From Peptococcaceae bacterium (GTDB lineage Bacteria > Bacillota > Peptococcia > Peptococcales > Peptococcaceae): DNA of 38,812 nt. Below are positions 31,501 to 38,780 of this stretch, piece after piece (within the stretch, counting starts at the first letter, position 1; each line of letters begins with the position of its first letter). The notes beneath the pieces were generated by a model. It did not search any database and was not told where the DNA came from. It saw only the letters and a list, made by a program, of their open reading frames with translations. The translations under genes were made by a program, and so were the position numbers. The DNA lies in assembly GCA_017547685.1 (NCBI GenBank), contig JAFYPD010000063.1, forward strand, positions 1 to 38,812. The letters are read 5' to 3'.

Positions 31501-32244
31501 TTATTCTGGCTGTGTTTCCGGCATGTATTTGCGGTAGCGGTGGGGCATGTATCCGGCCTGCTGTTTTGGATTGGCCCGCTCCGGAATATTGATAGCCTGA
31601 AAATACTGACGGAATGCATGGATAGAGTCATCGCGGCTGTTTTCTAACAGCCGGGCGGCATCTTCTGCTGTAAATGGAACAATCATACTGCTCTGCAGAT
31701 TGTAAAGCAAAGCGCAGTGCCGTTTTTCATCGTGCACAATCATCTTCTGGTCGGAAAAGCGCCGCTCTAAATGGGGGCGCAGCAGCGGAAGCTGGTTGTG
31801 GTCCGGCGCGAAACGGGCATAAAATACCTGCCCGCCAATCTGCTGAAAACGGAGGAAGCCTTTCATGTGGTCGTATTCGATATACACCTTGCGGCGGTAA
31901 TCCTCCACTTTGCGGATGACAGGATGATGTTTGGCATGGTTGATACCAGCACCGTGCTGAAAACACAGGCGCAGATACTGAAGCCCCAGCAGGTCACAGT
32001 CGGGCAGTTCACTGAGGTACAGCAGATAGAGATTCCGCATGGTGTAGCTGGAAAGATTATGCTGTACTGACTGCCTAATGCGGTCAGCCTTATCAGGCTG
32101 TGTTTTGACCGGAACCGGCTGGCTAAGCAAATCAGGCTGGTAGTCTGTGTTGCGGCAGATGGTGTATACGGTATCGTCTTTGTAGGCGTAAAACCAGGCT
32201 GTCAGTAAGCCGTCAAAGGTGCTGTCGTATAAATAACTGTGCAC
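31501..32244 (-). CDS. TIGR03915/DUF4130-family DNA metabolism protein
   Basis: A 247-residue protein of the family called probable DNA metabolism protein, which is nearly always encoded beside a TIGR03916 radical-SAM gene, as here, and in other genomes beside uracil-DNA glycosylase-like genes. It begins with the conserved YLYDSTFDGLLTAWFYAY; HHPVIRKVEDYRRKVYIEYDHMKGFLRF and FYARFAPDHNQLPLLRPHLERRFSDQ are characteristic. The start is GTG at 32244 with AAGGAG 8 bases upstream. It follows the radical-SAM gene by 17 bases, in one operon. Biochemical function is unknown; a DNA repair or modification role is inferred from neighbours. Confidence 0.9.
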   Translation of the reverse strand: MHSYLYDSTFDGLLTAWFYAYKDDTVYTICRNTDYQPDLLSQPVPVKTQPDKADRIRQSVQHNLSSYTMRNLYLLYLSELPDCDLLGLQYLRLCFQHGAGINHAKHHPVIRKVEDYRRKVYIEYDHMKGFLRFQQIGGQVFYARFAPDHNQLPLLRPHLERRFSDQKMIVHDEKRHCALLYNLQSSMIVPFTAEDAARLLENSRDDSIHAFRQYFQAINIPERANPKQQAGYMPHRYRKYMPETQPE

Positions 32245-32261
32245 AGTTATCGCTCCTTCCG

Positions 32262-33611
32262 TTAAAAAACAGGCAGCAAATCGGTTTGCGAACTGGCTGG
32301 CGCGCTGGCCTTTTTGGGGAAGAAAGCCTTGTCACCCAGCACCTCGATGCCTGGCTGCGGTGCGGCTGTCTGCCAGTCGGGAAACAGGCTGAGCTGTTCA
32401 TAAGGGGAACGGGCTTCTGGTTTCAGCGCCCGCAGAATCACATCAGGCTGCGGGTTCTGGATGCGATAATATTTTCCCTTGCAGGTAATAAAGTACTGTG
32501 CCCGTTTTAGCGACACATGCATGCGCATTAAATCCTCAAAATCCAGCCGCGCGGTGCGGCGGGCACTGATAATGCGTCTGGCACAGCGAATCCCCAGACC
32601 GGGAACGCGAATCAGCTGCTGATAAGGTGCTGTGTTGATTTCTACCGGAAACTGTTCCGGGTGACGTACCGCCCAGATGATTTTCGGGTCATAGTCCGGG
32701 TCAAAGTTTGGATTGGTTTCGTCCAGCAACTCGGCGGCATCGAAGCCGTAAAACCGCATGAGCCAATCGGCCTGGTACAGGCGGTTTTCCCGCAGCATGG
32801 GCGGCCGGGCAATTTGCGGAAGGCGGGAATCCTCGTTGATTGGAATGTATGCGGAGAAATAAACCCGTTTCATGGAAAATTTCTGATAGAGCGCCGACGA
32901 CAGGCGCAGAATCTGCAAATCGCTTTCGCCGGAGGCGCCGACAATCATCTGAGTGGTCTGGCCGGCAGGCACAAAGGCCGGTGCTTTGCGTGACAGCGCC
33001 CGCTCTTCTCTGTGCTGTACGATGCCCTGCTGAATCTGGTGCATCGGCAGCAACAGGTTCTGTTTTTTCTTCTCAGGAGCCAGCAGATTCAATGATTTTT
33101 CCGACGGCAGTTCCATATTGATACTGAGGCGGTCAGCTACCAGCCCGGCCCGCTGAATCAGCACCGGGCTGGCACCGGGAATGGCTTTCAGATGAATATA
33201 GCCGTGAAAATTTTTTTCGCGGCGCAGTTTTTCCACCGCCTGCACCAGCAGTTCCATGGTGTAATCCGGCGAGCCGATGATGGCGGAGCTGAGAAACAGC
33301 CCTTCGATGTAGTTGCGCCGGTAAAAATCCATGGTCAGATTGACAATTTCATCTACGCTGAACATGGCGCGGGGTGTGTCATTGGTGCGGCGGTTCAGGC
33401 AATAGGCACAATCATAGATGCAGTTGTTGGTCATCAGGATTTTCAGCAGTGAGATGCAGCGGCCGTCTGCGGTATAAGAATGGCAGACACCGGATTTTGC
33501 CGCTGAGCCGATGGCGCCCTTTGGACCCTGCCGAGTGGACCCGGAGGAGGAACAGGACACGTCGTATTTGGCGGCATCCGCTAAAATGGTAAGTTTATCC
33601 GTTAAATTCAT
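32262..33611 (-). CDS. Putative DNA modification/repair radical SAM protein (TIGR03916)
   Basis: A 449-residue radical-SAM enzyme. The [4Fe-4S] motif CIYDCAYC (C-x3-C-x2-C) lies near residue 64, preceded by LLKILMTNNC. The C-terminal part from about residue 320 contains RVPGLGIRCARRIISARR, a helix-hairpin-helix DNA-binding motif, then FITCKGKYYR. The combination suggests action on DNA bases; the reaction is not known. It probably works with the following TIGR03915 protein. AGGAGAG precedes the ATG. Its promoter (33739-33767) has a LexA-like box in the spacer, so it is probably DNA-damage inducible. Residues after about 410 are Ala/Pro/Ser-rich and poorly conserved. Confidence 0.92.
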   Translation of the reverse strand: MNLTDKLTILADAAKYDVSCSSSGSTRQGPKGAIGSAAKSGVCHSYTADGRCISLLKILMTNNCIYDCAYCLNRRTNDTPRAMFSVDEIVNLTMDFYRRNYIEGLFLSSAIIGSPDYTMELLVQAVEKLRREKNFHGYIHLKAIPGASPVLIQRAGLVADRLSINMELPSEKSLNLLAPEKKKQNLLLPMHQIQQGIVQHREERALSRKAPAFVPAGQTTQMIVGASGESDLQILRLSSALYQKFSMKRVYFSAYIPINEDSRLPQIARPPMLRENRLYQADWLMRFYGFDAAELLDETNPNFDPDYDPKIIWAVRHPEQFPVEINTAPYQQLIRVPGLGIRCARRIISARRTARLDFEDLMRMHVSLKRAQYFITCKGKYYRIQNPQPDVILRALKPEARSPYEQLSLFPDWQTAAPQPGIEVLGDKAFFPKKASAPASSQTDLLPVF

Positions 33612-33647
33612 AAGCGCTCTCCTGGATATCGTTGTATGGTGAAAGCA

Positions 33648-33683
33648 TTATGTTCTCCTTCGACCTTGCTCAGGAGAACATAA
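33648..33683. other. Inverted repeat in the radical-SAM operon leader
   Basis: TTATGTTCTCC (33648-33658) and GGAGAACATAA (33673-33683) pair perfectly over 11 bases. It lies in the leader of the minus operon, about 40 bases before the start codon. It has no T-run, and includes GAACATA half-sites like those of SOS boxes. Confidence 0.5.
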
Positions 33684-33714
33684 CGACAGGATGTCATCCT
33701 GCTGTAATGGCAGG

Positions 33715-33743
33715 TTGACCGAAAATCTGTTTGCTTTTATCAT
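33715..33743 (+). promoter_or_regulatory. Probable promoter of comF
   Basis: TTGACC (33715-33720), 17 bases, TATCAT (33738-33743). Its -10 overlaps the -10 of the minus-strand promoter by five bases. Confidence 0.5.
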
Positions 33744-33767
33744 AAAACATTTGTTCGTGCTTTGCAA
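33739..33767 (-). promoter_or_regulatory. Promoter of the TIGR03916-TIGR03915 operon
   Basis: On the minus strand TTGCAA (33762-33767), 17 bases, TATGAT (33739-33744). Identical elements make up the amino-acid binding-protein promoter at 34702. A LexA-like site fills the spacer. Confidence 0.65.
33744..33757 (-). promoter_or_regulatory. Candidate LexA/DinR (SOS) box
   Basis: On the minus strand CGAACAAATGTTTT matches the Bacillus SOS consensus CGAACRNRYGTTYC at 13 of 14 positions (only the last base differs). It lies between the -35 and -10 of the radical-SAM operon, and next to the comF -10. Confidence 0.65.
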
Positions 33768-33777
33768 GGGGATTTTG

Positions 33778-33885
33778 ATGTTTATTTTGCTTGCCCGGAT
33801 GCATAAGGGGGTGGTTGTCTGGGTGTATTGCAGAGGATATATGATTTATGTTTCCCCTTGCCAGCGGTGTGCCCTGTGTGCATGA
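33778..33885 (+). CDS. Possible 35-residue leader ORF overlapping comF
   Basis: An ATG at 33778, with AAGGGG 6 bases upstream, opens a 35-codon frame ending at 33885 inside comF in another frame. It could couple translation to the weak TTG start of comF. The peptide has a hydrophobic start and a Cys-rich end and resembles no family I know. It may be only a chance frame. Confidence 0.25.
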   Translation: MFILLARMHKGVVVWVYCRGYMIYVSPCQRCALCA

Positions 33886-34520
33886 AGCGGCAAGAAAAAC
33901 TGCAGGTCTGTGACGAATGCAGGGCGGAAGCGCTGCGAAAACGCAGCCTGTACGGGCAGTGCCAGTGCTGTCACAGTTTTGGAATACAGAGTGACCATTG
34001 CCACAGCTGCAGAGACTGGCCGGCCTATCTTACCGGCAATGTGGCGGTATGGCCTTATCAGAATGGATGGCAGCAGGCGATTTTAGATTTCAAATTCCGC
34101 AATATGCCTTGGCTGGCGGAGGTACTGGCTGCCGAACTGGCTCCGGCACTGCCCCCTGGTTATGATTTGCTGGTGCCTGTGCCGCTGCATCGGTACAGAA
34201 TCCGGGAGCGGGGCTACAACCAGAGTGAACTGCTGGTAAAAGCGCTGAGCAGACAGACCGGAATCCCGTGGAAAAACAGTCTGGAACGCATCCGGCATAC
34301 GCCGCATCAGACCGGACTGAACCGGGAACAGCGGCTGAAAAATCTGGACGGTGCCTTTGCGCTGAAGCGGGGAGGTGATGTAACGGGAAAGCGTGTAATT
34401 GTGGTGGATGATGTGTTTACCACTGGCACAACACTGCAGCAATGTGCAAAAGTGCTGCATCAGAACGGTGCCATTCAGATTACGGGTGCAACACTGGCCA
34501 GCGGGCAGGGTCATTTTTAG
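33828..34520 (+). CDS. comF: ComF family phosphoribosyltransferase-like protein
   Basis: A 230-residue cytoplasmic protein of the ComF family. Four zinc-type cysteine pairs occur near the N terminus (CPVC, VCDEC, CQCC, CHSC), and the C terminus has the phosphoribosyltransferase site: VPVPLHRYRIRERGYNQSELL and VIVVDDVFTTGTTL. In Bacillus and others ComF works with the ComFA helicase during uptake of single-stranded DNA; comFA is not adjacent. Translation probably begins at TTG 33828, giving the normal family start (IYDLCFPLPAVCPVC); no strong ribosome site is in place, and a stop lies 24 bases upstream in frame. It is divergent from the DNA repair operon, with which it shares a control region. 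Confidence 0.85.
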   Translation: MQRIYDLCFPLPAVCPVCMKRQEKLQVCDECRAEALRKRSLYGQCQCCHSFGIQSDHCHSCRDWPAYLTGNVAVWPYQNGWQQAILDFKFRNMPWLAEVLAAELAPALPPGYDLLVPVPLHRYRIRERGYNQSELLVKALSRQTGIPWKNSLERIRHTPHQTGLNREQRLKNLDGAFALKRGGDVTGKRVIVVDDVFTTGTTLQQCAKVLHQNGAIQITGATLASGQGHF

Positions 34521-34568
34521 TGATGGAGTAGTTTGTTCCTGGTATATCAAATATTTTTCAACATCATA

Positions 34569-34652
34569 TGTGGAAAAGGATTGGCGTAATACTGGGAATG
34601 GAAGCTGGTTATCCACATTATCCACAGATGGGATAGTATGTTCTGTGGATAA
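34569..34652. promoter_or_regulatory. DnaA-box cluster
   Basis: Two perfect TTATCCACA boxes are adjacent (34609-34617 and 34618-34626); a third is inverted, TGTGGATAA (34644-34652); a fourth is the variant TGTGGAAAA (34569-34577). An AT-rich stretch follows (34653-34705). No dnaA, dnaN or recF is near, so this is not a typical oriC but a binding cluster for DnaA. Confidence 0.8.
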
Positions 34653-34701
34653 TTGGGGATAAAATTGTATACAAAATAGTAAAAAAATAAAAAGAAATCT
34701 A

Positions 34702-34730
34702 TTGCAAATTGGCGGGGAAAACGCTATGAT
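34702..34730 (+). promoter_or_regulatory. Promoter of the amino-acid binding protein
   Basis: TTGCAA (34702-34707), 17 bases, TATGAT (34725-34730). The nearest DnaA box ends 49 bases before the -35. Confidence 0.65.
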
Positions 34731-34789
34731 AATTGCTGTATAAAATCAATTCATTTACTGTAACGGTAAAACGAGAGGGGATTATTCAA

Positions 34790-35605
34790 ATGAAAAAATT
34801 TAGTAAAGCACTGGTTGCCGGTGTACTGGCTGCCAGTATGGTTCTGTTCGCAGGCTGCGGCGGCAATAACGATGCTGCACAGGATGCAAATGCTGATGCA
34901 GAACAGGATGCAGTGGTACTGACTGTTGGTACCAACGCTGCATTCGAACCATTCGAAATGATTGACCCGGCAGACGGTGAAACCATCGTCGGTTTTGACA
35001 TTGACTTAATCAATGCAATTGCTGCAGACCAGGGCATGACTGTTGAAATGGTAAACATGGAATTCGATGGTCTGGTAATGGCTGTACAGAATGGTCAGCT
35101 AGATGCTGCAATCGCTGGTATGAGCGTAACTCCTGAACGTCAGGAACAGGTTGCATTTACCGAAACCTATTATGATGCAGGTTTGAACATTGCTGTTGCT
35201 GCTGATAACGAAGACATTACTTCCGAAGAAGATCTGGCCGGCAAAATCGTTGCGTCCCAGATGGGTACCACTGGTGCAAACAAAGCACTGGAACTGCAGG
35301 AAGCAGGTGTTGTTGCTGATGTAAAACTGCTGGAAAACATCAACGTATGTATGCTGGCGCTGAGTAATGGCGAAGTTGATGCTGTTATCATGGATATTCC
35401 AGTGAATGGTGCTTACGTAGCAGCTCATCCGGAAGCAGCAAAAATCGCTGCTGAATTCGTAGTAGAAGAACCAGAACAGTTCGCTATCGCGGTTTCTCTG
35501 GACAACACCGAACTGCTGGACAAACTGAACGCTGGCCTGGCTAACGTAAAAGCAAACGGTACTTACGATGAACTGATTGAAAAATACTTTGGCGCTGCTG
35601 AATAA
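34790..35605 (+). CDS. Polar amino-acid ABC transporter binding lipoprotein
   Basis: A 271-residue solute-binding protein (family 3). The lipoprotein signal MKKFSKALVAGVLAASMVLFAGCG has lipobox LFAGC, with the Cys near residue 23 to be acylated and fixed to the outer side of the membrane. Then VLTVGTNAAFEPFEM, GFDIDLINAIAADQG, MEFDGLVMAVQNGQLDAAIAGM and TPERQEQVAFTETYYDAG are characteristic. It captures a polar amino acid such as glutamine, histidine, arginine or cystine; which is unclear. GAGAGGGG precedes the ATG. The codons are highly biased, as in highly expressed genes. A strong hairpin and separate promoter part it from the permease gene, keeping its dose higher. Confidence 0.93.
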   Translation: MKKFSKALVAGVLAASMVLFAGCGGNNDAAQDANADAEQDAVVLTVGTNAAFEPFEMIDPADGETIVGFDIDLINAIAADQGMTVEMVNMEFDGLVMAVQNGQLDAAIAGMSVTPERQEQVAFTETYYDAGLNIAVAADNEDITSEEDLAGKIVASQMGTTGANKALELQEAGVVADVKLLENINVCMLALSNGEVDAVIMDIPVNGAYVAAHPEAAKIAAEFVVEEPEQFAIAVSLDNTELLDKLNAGLANVKANGTYDELIEKYFGAAE

Positions 35606-35643
35606 TTTTGCATTTTAGGCTTGATGTAGAGTTGTGAATAATC

Positions 35644-35696
35644 ATCGGGGTTTTTGTATAAAGAAGTAATCTTTATGCAGAAGCCTCGATTTTTTT
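35644..35696 (+). terminator. Hairpin terminator between binding protein and permease
   Basis: A 21-bp stem (35644-35664 with 35670-35690) of which four pairs are G-U, loop AGTAA, then TTTTTTT. It probably ends most transcripts after the binding-protein gene. Confidence 0.85.
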
Positions 35697-35717
35697 CGTT
35701 TTATGATGCGGAATTTG

Positions 35718-35747
35718 TTGCCAGAATACAGTATTATGCGGTATAAT
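35718..35747 (+). promoter_or_regulatory. Promoter of the permease-ATPase genes
   Basis: TTGCCA (35718-35723), 18 bases, TATAAT (35742-35747). It lies after the terminator, so permease and ATPase have their own transcript. Confidence 0.6.
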
Positions 35748-35788
35748 AATAAAAGATTTTGCATGAAAAAGGGAGTGCTAACGAACGC

Positions 35789-36472
35789 ATGAATGATTTC
35801 GGATATCATTTCTGGACGCTGATGCCGCGGCTGTGGACCGGGGCTGCGATTACCATTAAAATTACCGCCGTTGCTGTCTGTATTGGGATGATGATTGGTA
35901 TGGTAATGGCGTTGTGTAAATTAAGTAAAATATGGCCATTACGAATTATCTCTAATGTTTACATTGAATGTCTGCGCGGGACACCGCTGTACGTACAGAT
36001 TCTGCTGTTCCATTTCGGGGTGCCGGGGCTGATGAACTCGCTGGACGGAGTCAGCGGATTTTATTTTGATGTTATGACTACAGCCATCGTTGTCTGCAGT
36101 TTGAATAGCGGCGCGTATATTGCAGAGATTTTCCGTGCCGGGATTCAGTCTATCGACCGTGGACAGATGGAAGCGGCTCGTTCTCTGGGGATGAGCCACA
36201 CAAAAGCCATGCAGTATATTATTCTGCCGCAGGCTGTGAAACGGGTAATTCCGCCGTTATGTAACGAATTTATTGTATTATTAAAAGATACTTCCCTGTT
36301 AGCGGTTATCGGCGTAACAGAAATTCTGAAAACCGGGCAGATTTACATCACCACAACCTATGCACCGTTTCCGGCGTATATCGGGGTTGCCTGTGTATAC
36401 CTGATTTTAACATTTACCATTTCCCGTGTGGTTAACTACATTGAAGTGAAATGGAATATGGGCAGCATGTAA
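35789..36472 (+). CDS. Polar amino-acid ABC transporter permease
   Basis: A 227-residue inner-membrane permease (HisM/GlnP type) with about five membrane segments. The N terminus has the LWTGAAITIKIT start, then the EAA motif EAARSLGMSHTKAMQYIILPQAVKRVIPP that contacts the ATPase. A single permease suggests a homodimer. I use the ATG at 35789; GGGAG is 13 bases away, rather far. A mini-ORF, MKKGVLTNA (35763-35792), ends by overlapping this ATG (ATGA) and could couple translation. The ATPase gene follows after 12 bases. It works with the binding lipoprotein upstream. Confidence 0.92.
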   Translation: MNDFGYHFWTLMPRLWTGAAITIKITAVAVCIGMMIGMVMALCKLSKIWPLRIISNVYIECLRGTPLYVQILLFHFGVPGLMNSLDGVSGFYFDVMTTAIVVCSLNSGAYIAEIFRAGIQSIDRGQMEAARSLGMSHTKAMQYIILPQAVKRVIPPLCNEFIVLLKDTSLLAVIGVTEILKTGQIYITTTYAPFPAYIGVACVYLILTFTISRVVNYIEVKWNMGSM

Positions 36473-36484
36473 GGAGGGACAGCC

Positions 36485-37207
36485 ATGATTGAAGTAAAAG
36501 ATCTGCATAAAAGTTTCGGCAAGCTGCATGTACTGACCGGTATTACAGAAACCATTCGGGATCAGGAGGTTGTCTGTGTGATCGGGCCGTCCGGTTCCGG
36601 GAAAAGTACCTTTCTTCGCTGCCTGAATCTGCTGGAGGAACCGACATCCGGTACCATTCTGGTAGACGGGGTGGAGATCACCGATGAGAAAAATGATGTA
36701 AATAAAATCCGCGAAAACATGGGCATGGTGTTCCAGCGGTTTAATCTGTTTCCGCACATGAATGTGTTGGATAATATTACGCTGGCACCCATTAAAGTAA
36801 AAGGAATGGACAGGACCAGGGCGGAAGAAGTTGCGATGGAACTGCTGAAAAAAGTCGGTCTGGTGGAAAAGGCAAAGGTATATCCGGACAATCTGTCCGG
36901 CGGGCAGCAGCAGCGTGTAGCTATTGCCCGCGCGCTGGCCATGAACCCGGCGATTATGCTGTTCGATGAACCGACCTCGGCACTGGATCCGGAAATGGTT
37001 GGCGAAGTGCTGAATGTTATTCGCGATTTAGCCAGAGAAGGGATGACTATGGTCATCGTAACCCATGAGATGGGGTTTGCCCGTGAAGTGGCGGACCGCG
37101 TATTATTCATTGATGGAGGGAAAGTACTGGAACAGGGTACGCCACAGGAGTTGTTCGGCAATCCGAAACAGGAACGTACCAGAAACTTCCTGGCGAAAGT
37201 ATTGTAA
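36485..37207 (+). CDS. Polar amino-acid ABC transporter ATPase (GlnQ type)
   Basis: A 240-residue cytoplasmic ATPase. Walker A is [18 protein letters not shown], the Q-loop [12 protein letters not shown], signature LSGGQQQR, Walker [13 protein letters not shown] and the switch His in VTHEMGFA: all intact and typical of GlnQ/HisP/ArtP. AAGGAGG precedes the ATG, 12 bases after the permease stop. With the permease and binding protein it makes a complete importer. Confidence 0.95.
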   Translation: MIEVKDLHKSFGKLHVLTGITETIRDQEVVCVIGPSGSGKSTFLRCLNLLEEPTSGTILVDGVEITDEKNDVNKIRENMGMVFQRFNLFPHMNVLDNITLAPIKVKGMDRTRAEEVAMELLKKVGLVEKAKVYPDNLSGGQQQRVAIARALAMNPAIMLFDEPTSALDPEMVGEVLNVIRDLAREGMTMVIVTHEMGFAREVADRVLFIDGGKVLEQGTPQELFGNPKQERTRNFLAKVL

Positions 37208-37227
37208 TCATGAAGTAGAATAAGAAG

Positions 37228-37273
37228 ACTGCTGTGCATCTGGACAACTTGTTTCTCTGTCGCAGCAGTTTTT
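37228..37273 (+). terminator. Terminator after the amino-acid transporter
   Basis: ACTGCTGTG (37228-37236) pairs with CGCAGCAGT (37261-37269), 9 bp with one wobble and a 24-base loop, then five T. The large loop makes it weaker, so some read-through into the permease gene is possible. Confidence 0.7.
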
Positions 37274-37299
37274 CATATTTAAAAAAGGAGAACTGTTTT

Positions 37300-38661
37300 A
37301 TGCTGAACAAGCTGTTTAAATTGTCAGAAAATAATACCAATGTAAAAACAGAAGTGATGGCCGGTGTGACCACCTTTATGACTATGGCATACATTCTGGC
37401 GGTAAACCCGAGTGTACTGGGTTCTGCCGGGATGGACCCGACTGCTGTACTGCTTGCCACTGCGATTGCATCGTTCATCGGGACTGCCTGTATGGCAATG
37501 TGGGCGAACCTGCCGTTTGTGCTCTCTGCCGGGATGGGGCTGAATGCCTATCTGGCTTATACAGTTGTACAGGGCTATGGCTATAGCTGGCAGGTGGCAC
37601 TTCTGGCAGTATTTGTAGAAGGGCTGATTTTTATTGCACTGTCTTTAACCAATGTTCGTGAAGCGATTTTTAATGCTATTCCAGTGACATTGAAACACGG
37701 CGTGTCGGTGGGGATTGGTTTATTTATTGCTTTTATCGGTCTGCAGAATGCCGGTCTGGCAGTGGATGCTGCAACACTGGTTACCATTACGAGCTTTACA
37801 GAAAACTTCCATACCTCCGGTATCTGTGCAATGCTGGCACTGGTTGGTCTGATGATTATGGTTGCGCTGTATATTTATAAAGTGAAAGGTGCTATTTTAT
37901 TTGGTATTCTGATTACCTGGGGCCTGGGGATGCTGTGCGAAGTAACAGGCATTTATGTGCCGGATGGAGCTGCCGGTTATTATACGCTGTTCCCGACACT
38001 GGGCATGACTGATTTCAGCAAACTGAGTATGACGCTGGGGCAGTGTTTTAATGCCGATTTGAGCGCGGTCGGGATTATTAACTTTGCTGTGGTTGTATTA
38101 TCCTTCCTGTTCGTCGATTTGTTTGATACACTGGGTGTTCTGGTCGGGGTGTCCACAAAAGCGGATATGCTGGACAAAGATGGCCGTTTACCGCAGATTA
38201 AACCGGCACTGCTGTCTGACGCGGTTGCAACAACAGCCGGTGCTGTACTGGGGACATCTACCGTCACAACTTTCGTGGAATCCGCTTCCGGTGTTGCTGC
38301 CGGAGGCCGTACCGGTTTGGCAGGGATTACAGCTGCTGTGCTGTTTCTTATTTCCATGTTTTTTGCACCGATTTTTATTGCCATTCCGTCTTTTGCAACT
38401 GCACCGGCACTGATTCTGGTAGGGTTTTTGATGCTAGGCACTGTAAGAGAAATTCGTTTTGAAGAAGATAATATGGTGAAAGCAATTCCAGCGTATCTGG
38501 CTATTATTGCAATGCCGCTGTTTTATAGTATTTCCGAAGGGATTTCGTTAGGCATTATTTCTTATGTGATTCTGCATATGGTTGCGGGAAAAAGAAAAGA
38601 GGTTTCTCCGCTGATGTATGTGCTGGCGGTTCTGTTTATTTTAAAATATGCATTTTTGTAA
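37300..38661 (+). CDS. NCS2/AzgA-type purine permease
   Basis: A 453-residue membrane transporter of the AzgA-like (PbuG/PbuO) branch, which imports adenine, guanine or hypoxanthine with protons. It begins LFKLSENNTNVKTEVMAGVTTFMTMAYILAVNP, a very typical start, followed by PFVLSAGMGLNAYLAY, VSVGIGLFIAFIGLQNAG, FLFVDLFDTLGVLVG and GTSTVTTFVESASGVAAGGRTG. About 12 or more hydrophobic segments are present. AAAGGAG precedes the ATG at 37300. No promoter or purine riboswitch is seen in the 92-base gap, so it may depend on read-through from the transporter operon, or on an undetected promoter. Confidence 0.92.
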   Translation: MLNKLFKLSENNTNVKTEVMAGVTTFMTMAYILAVNPSVLGSAGMDPTAVLLATAIASFIGTACMAMWANLPFVLSAGMGLNAYLAYTVVQGYGYSWQVALLAVFVEGLIFIALSLTNVREAIFNAIPVTLKHGVSVGIGLFIAFIGLQNAGLAVDAATLVTITSFTENFHTSGICAMLALVGLMIMVALYIYKVKGAILFGILITWGLGMLCEVTGIYVPDGAAGYYTLFPTLGMTDFSKLSMTLGQCFNADLSAVGIINFAVVVLSFLFVDLFDTLGVLVGVSTKADMLDKDGRLPQIKPALLSDAVATTAGAVLGTSTVTTFVESASGVAAGGRTGLAGITAAVLFLISMFFAPIFIAIPSFATAPALILVGFLMLGTVREIRFEEDNMVKAIPAYLAIIAMPLFYSISEGISLGIISYVILHMVAGKRKEVSPLMYVLAVLFILKYAFL

Positions 38662-38683
38662 GATTGAAAAATAATGTATCCGG

Positions 38684-38721
38684 AAAGGCTGGTTTCGATT
38701 ATAAAAAACCAGTCTTTTTTT
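38684..38721 (+). terminator. Terminator after the purine permease
   Basis: AAAGGCTGGTTT (38684-38695) pairs with AAACCAGTCTTT (38706-38717), 12 bp with one wobble, and T-rich tail. Confidence 0.85.
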
Positions 38722-38751
38722 GTCAATATGTAACAAAATAACAGGAAGTGC

Positions 38752-38780
38752 TTGTCAAATGTACAGATTTTTTATAAAAT
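38752..38780 (+). promoter_or_regulatory. Possible promoter of a gene beyond the window
   Basis: TTGTCA (38752-38757), 17 bases, TAAAAT (38775-38780), in an AT-rich end. The gene it would serve is outside the window. Confidence 0.4.

Noticed and set aside
33648..33683. Second LexA box
   Set aside because: The GTTC and GAAC halves point the wrong way and are 14 bases apart, unlike GAAC-N4-GTTC; recorded only as an inverted repeat.
34569..34730. A full oriC
   Set aside because: No dnaA, dnaN, recF or other origin genes are near, and only three perfect boxes are present; kept as a DnaA-box cluster.
37208..37299. Purine riboswitch before the NCS2 permease
   Set aside because: The gap is only 92 bases, mostly terminator, and lacks the conserved junction bases of a purine aptamer.
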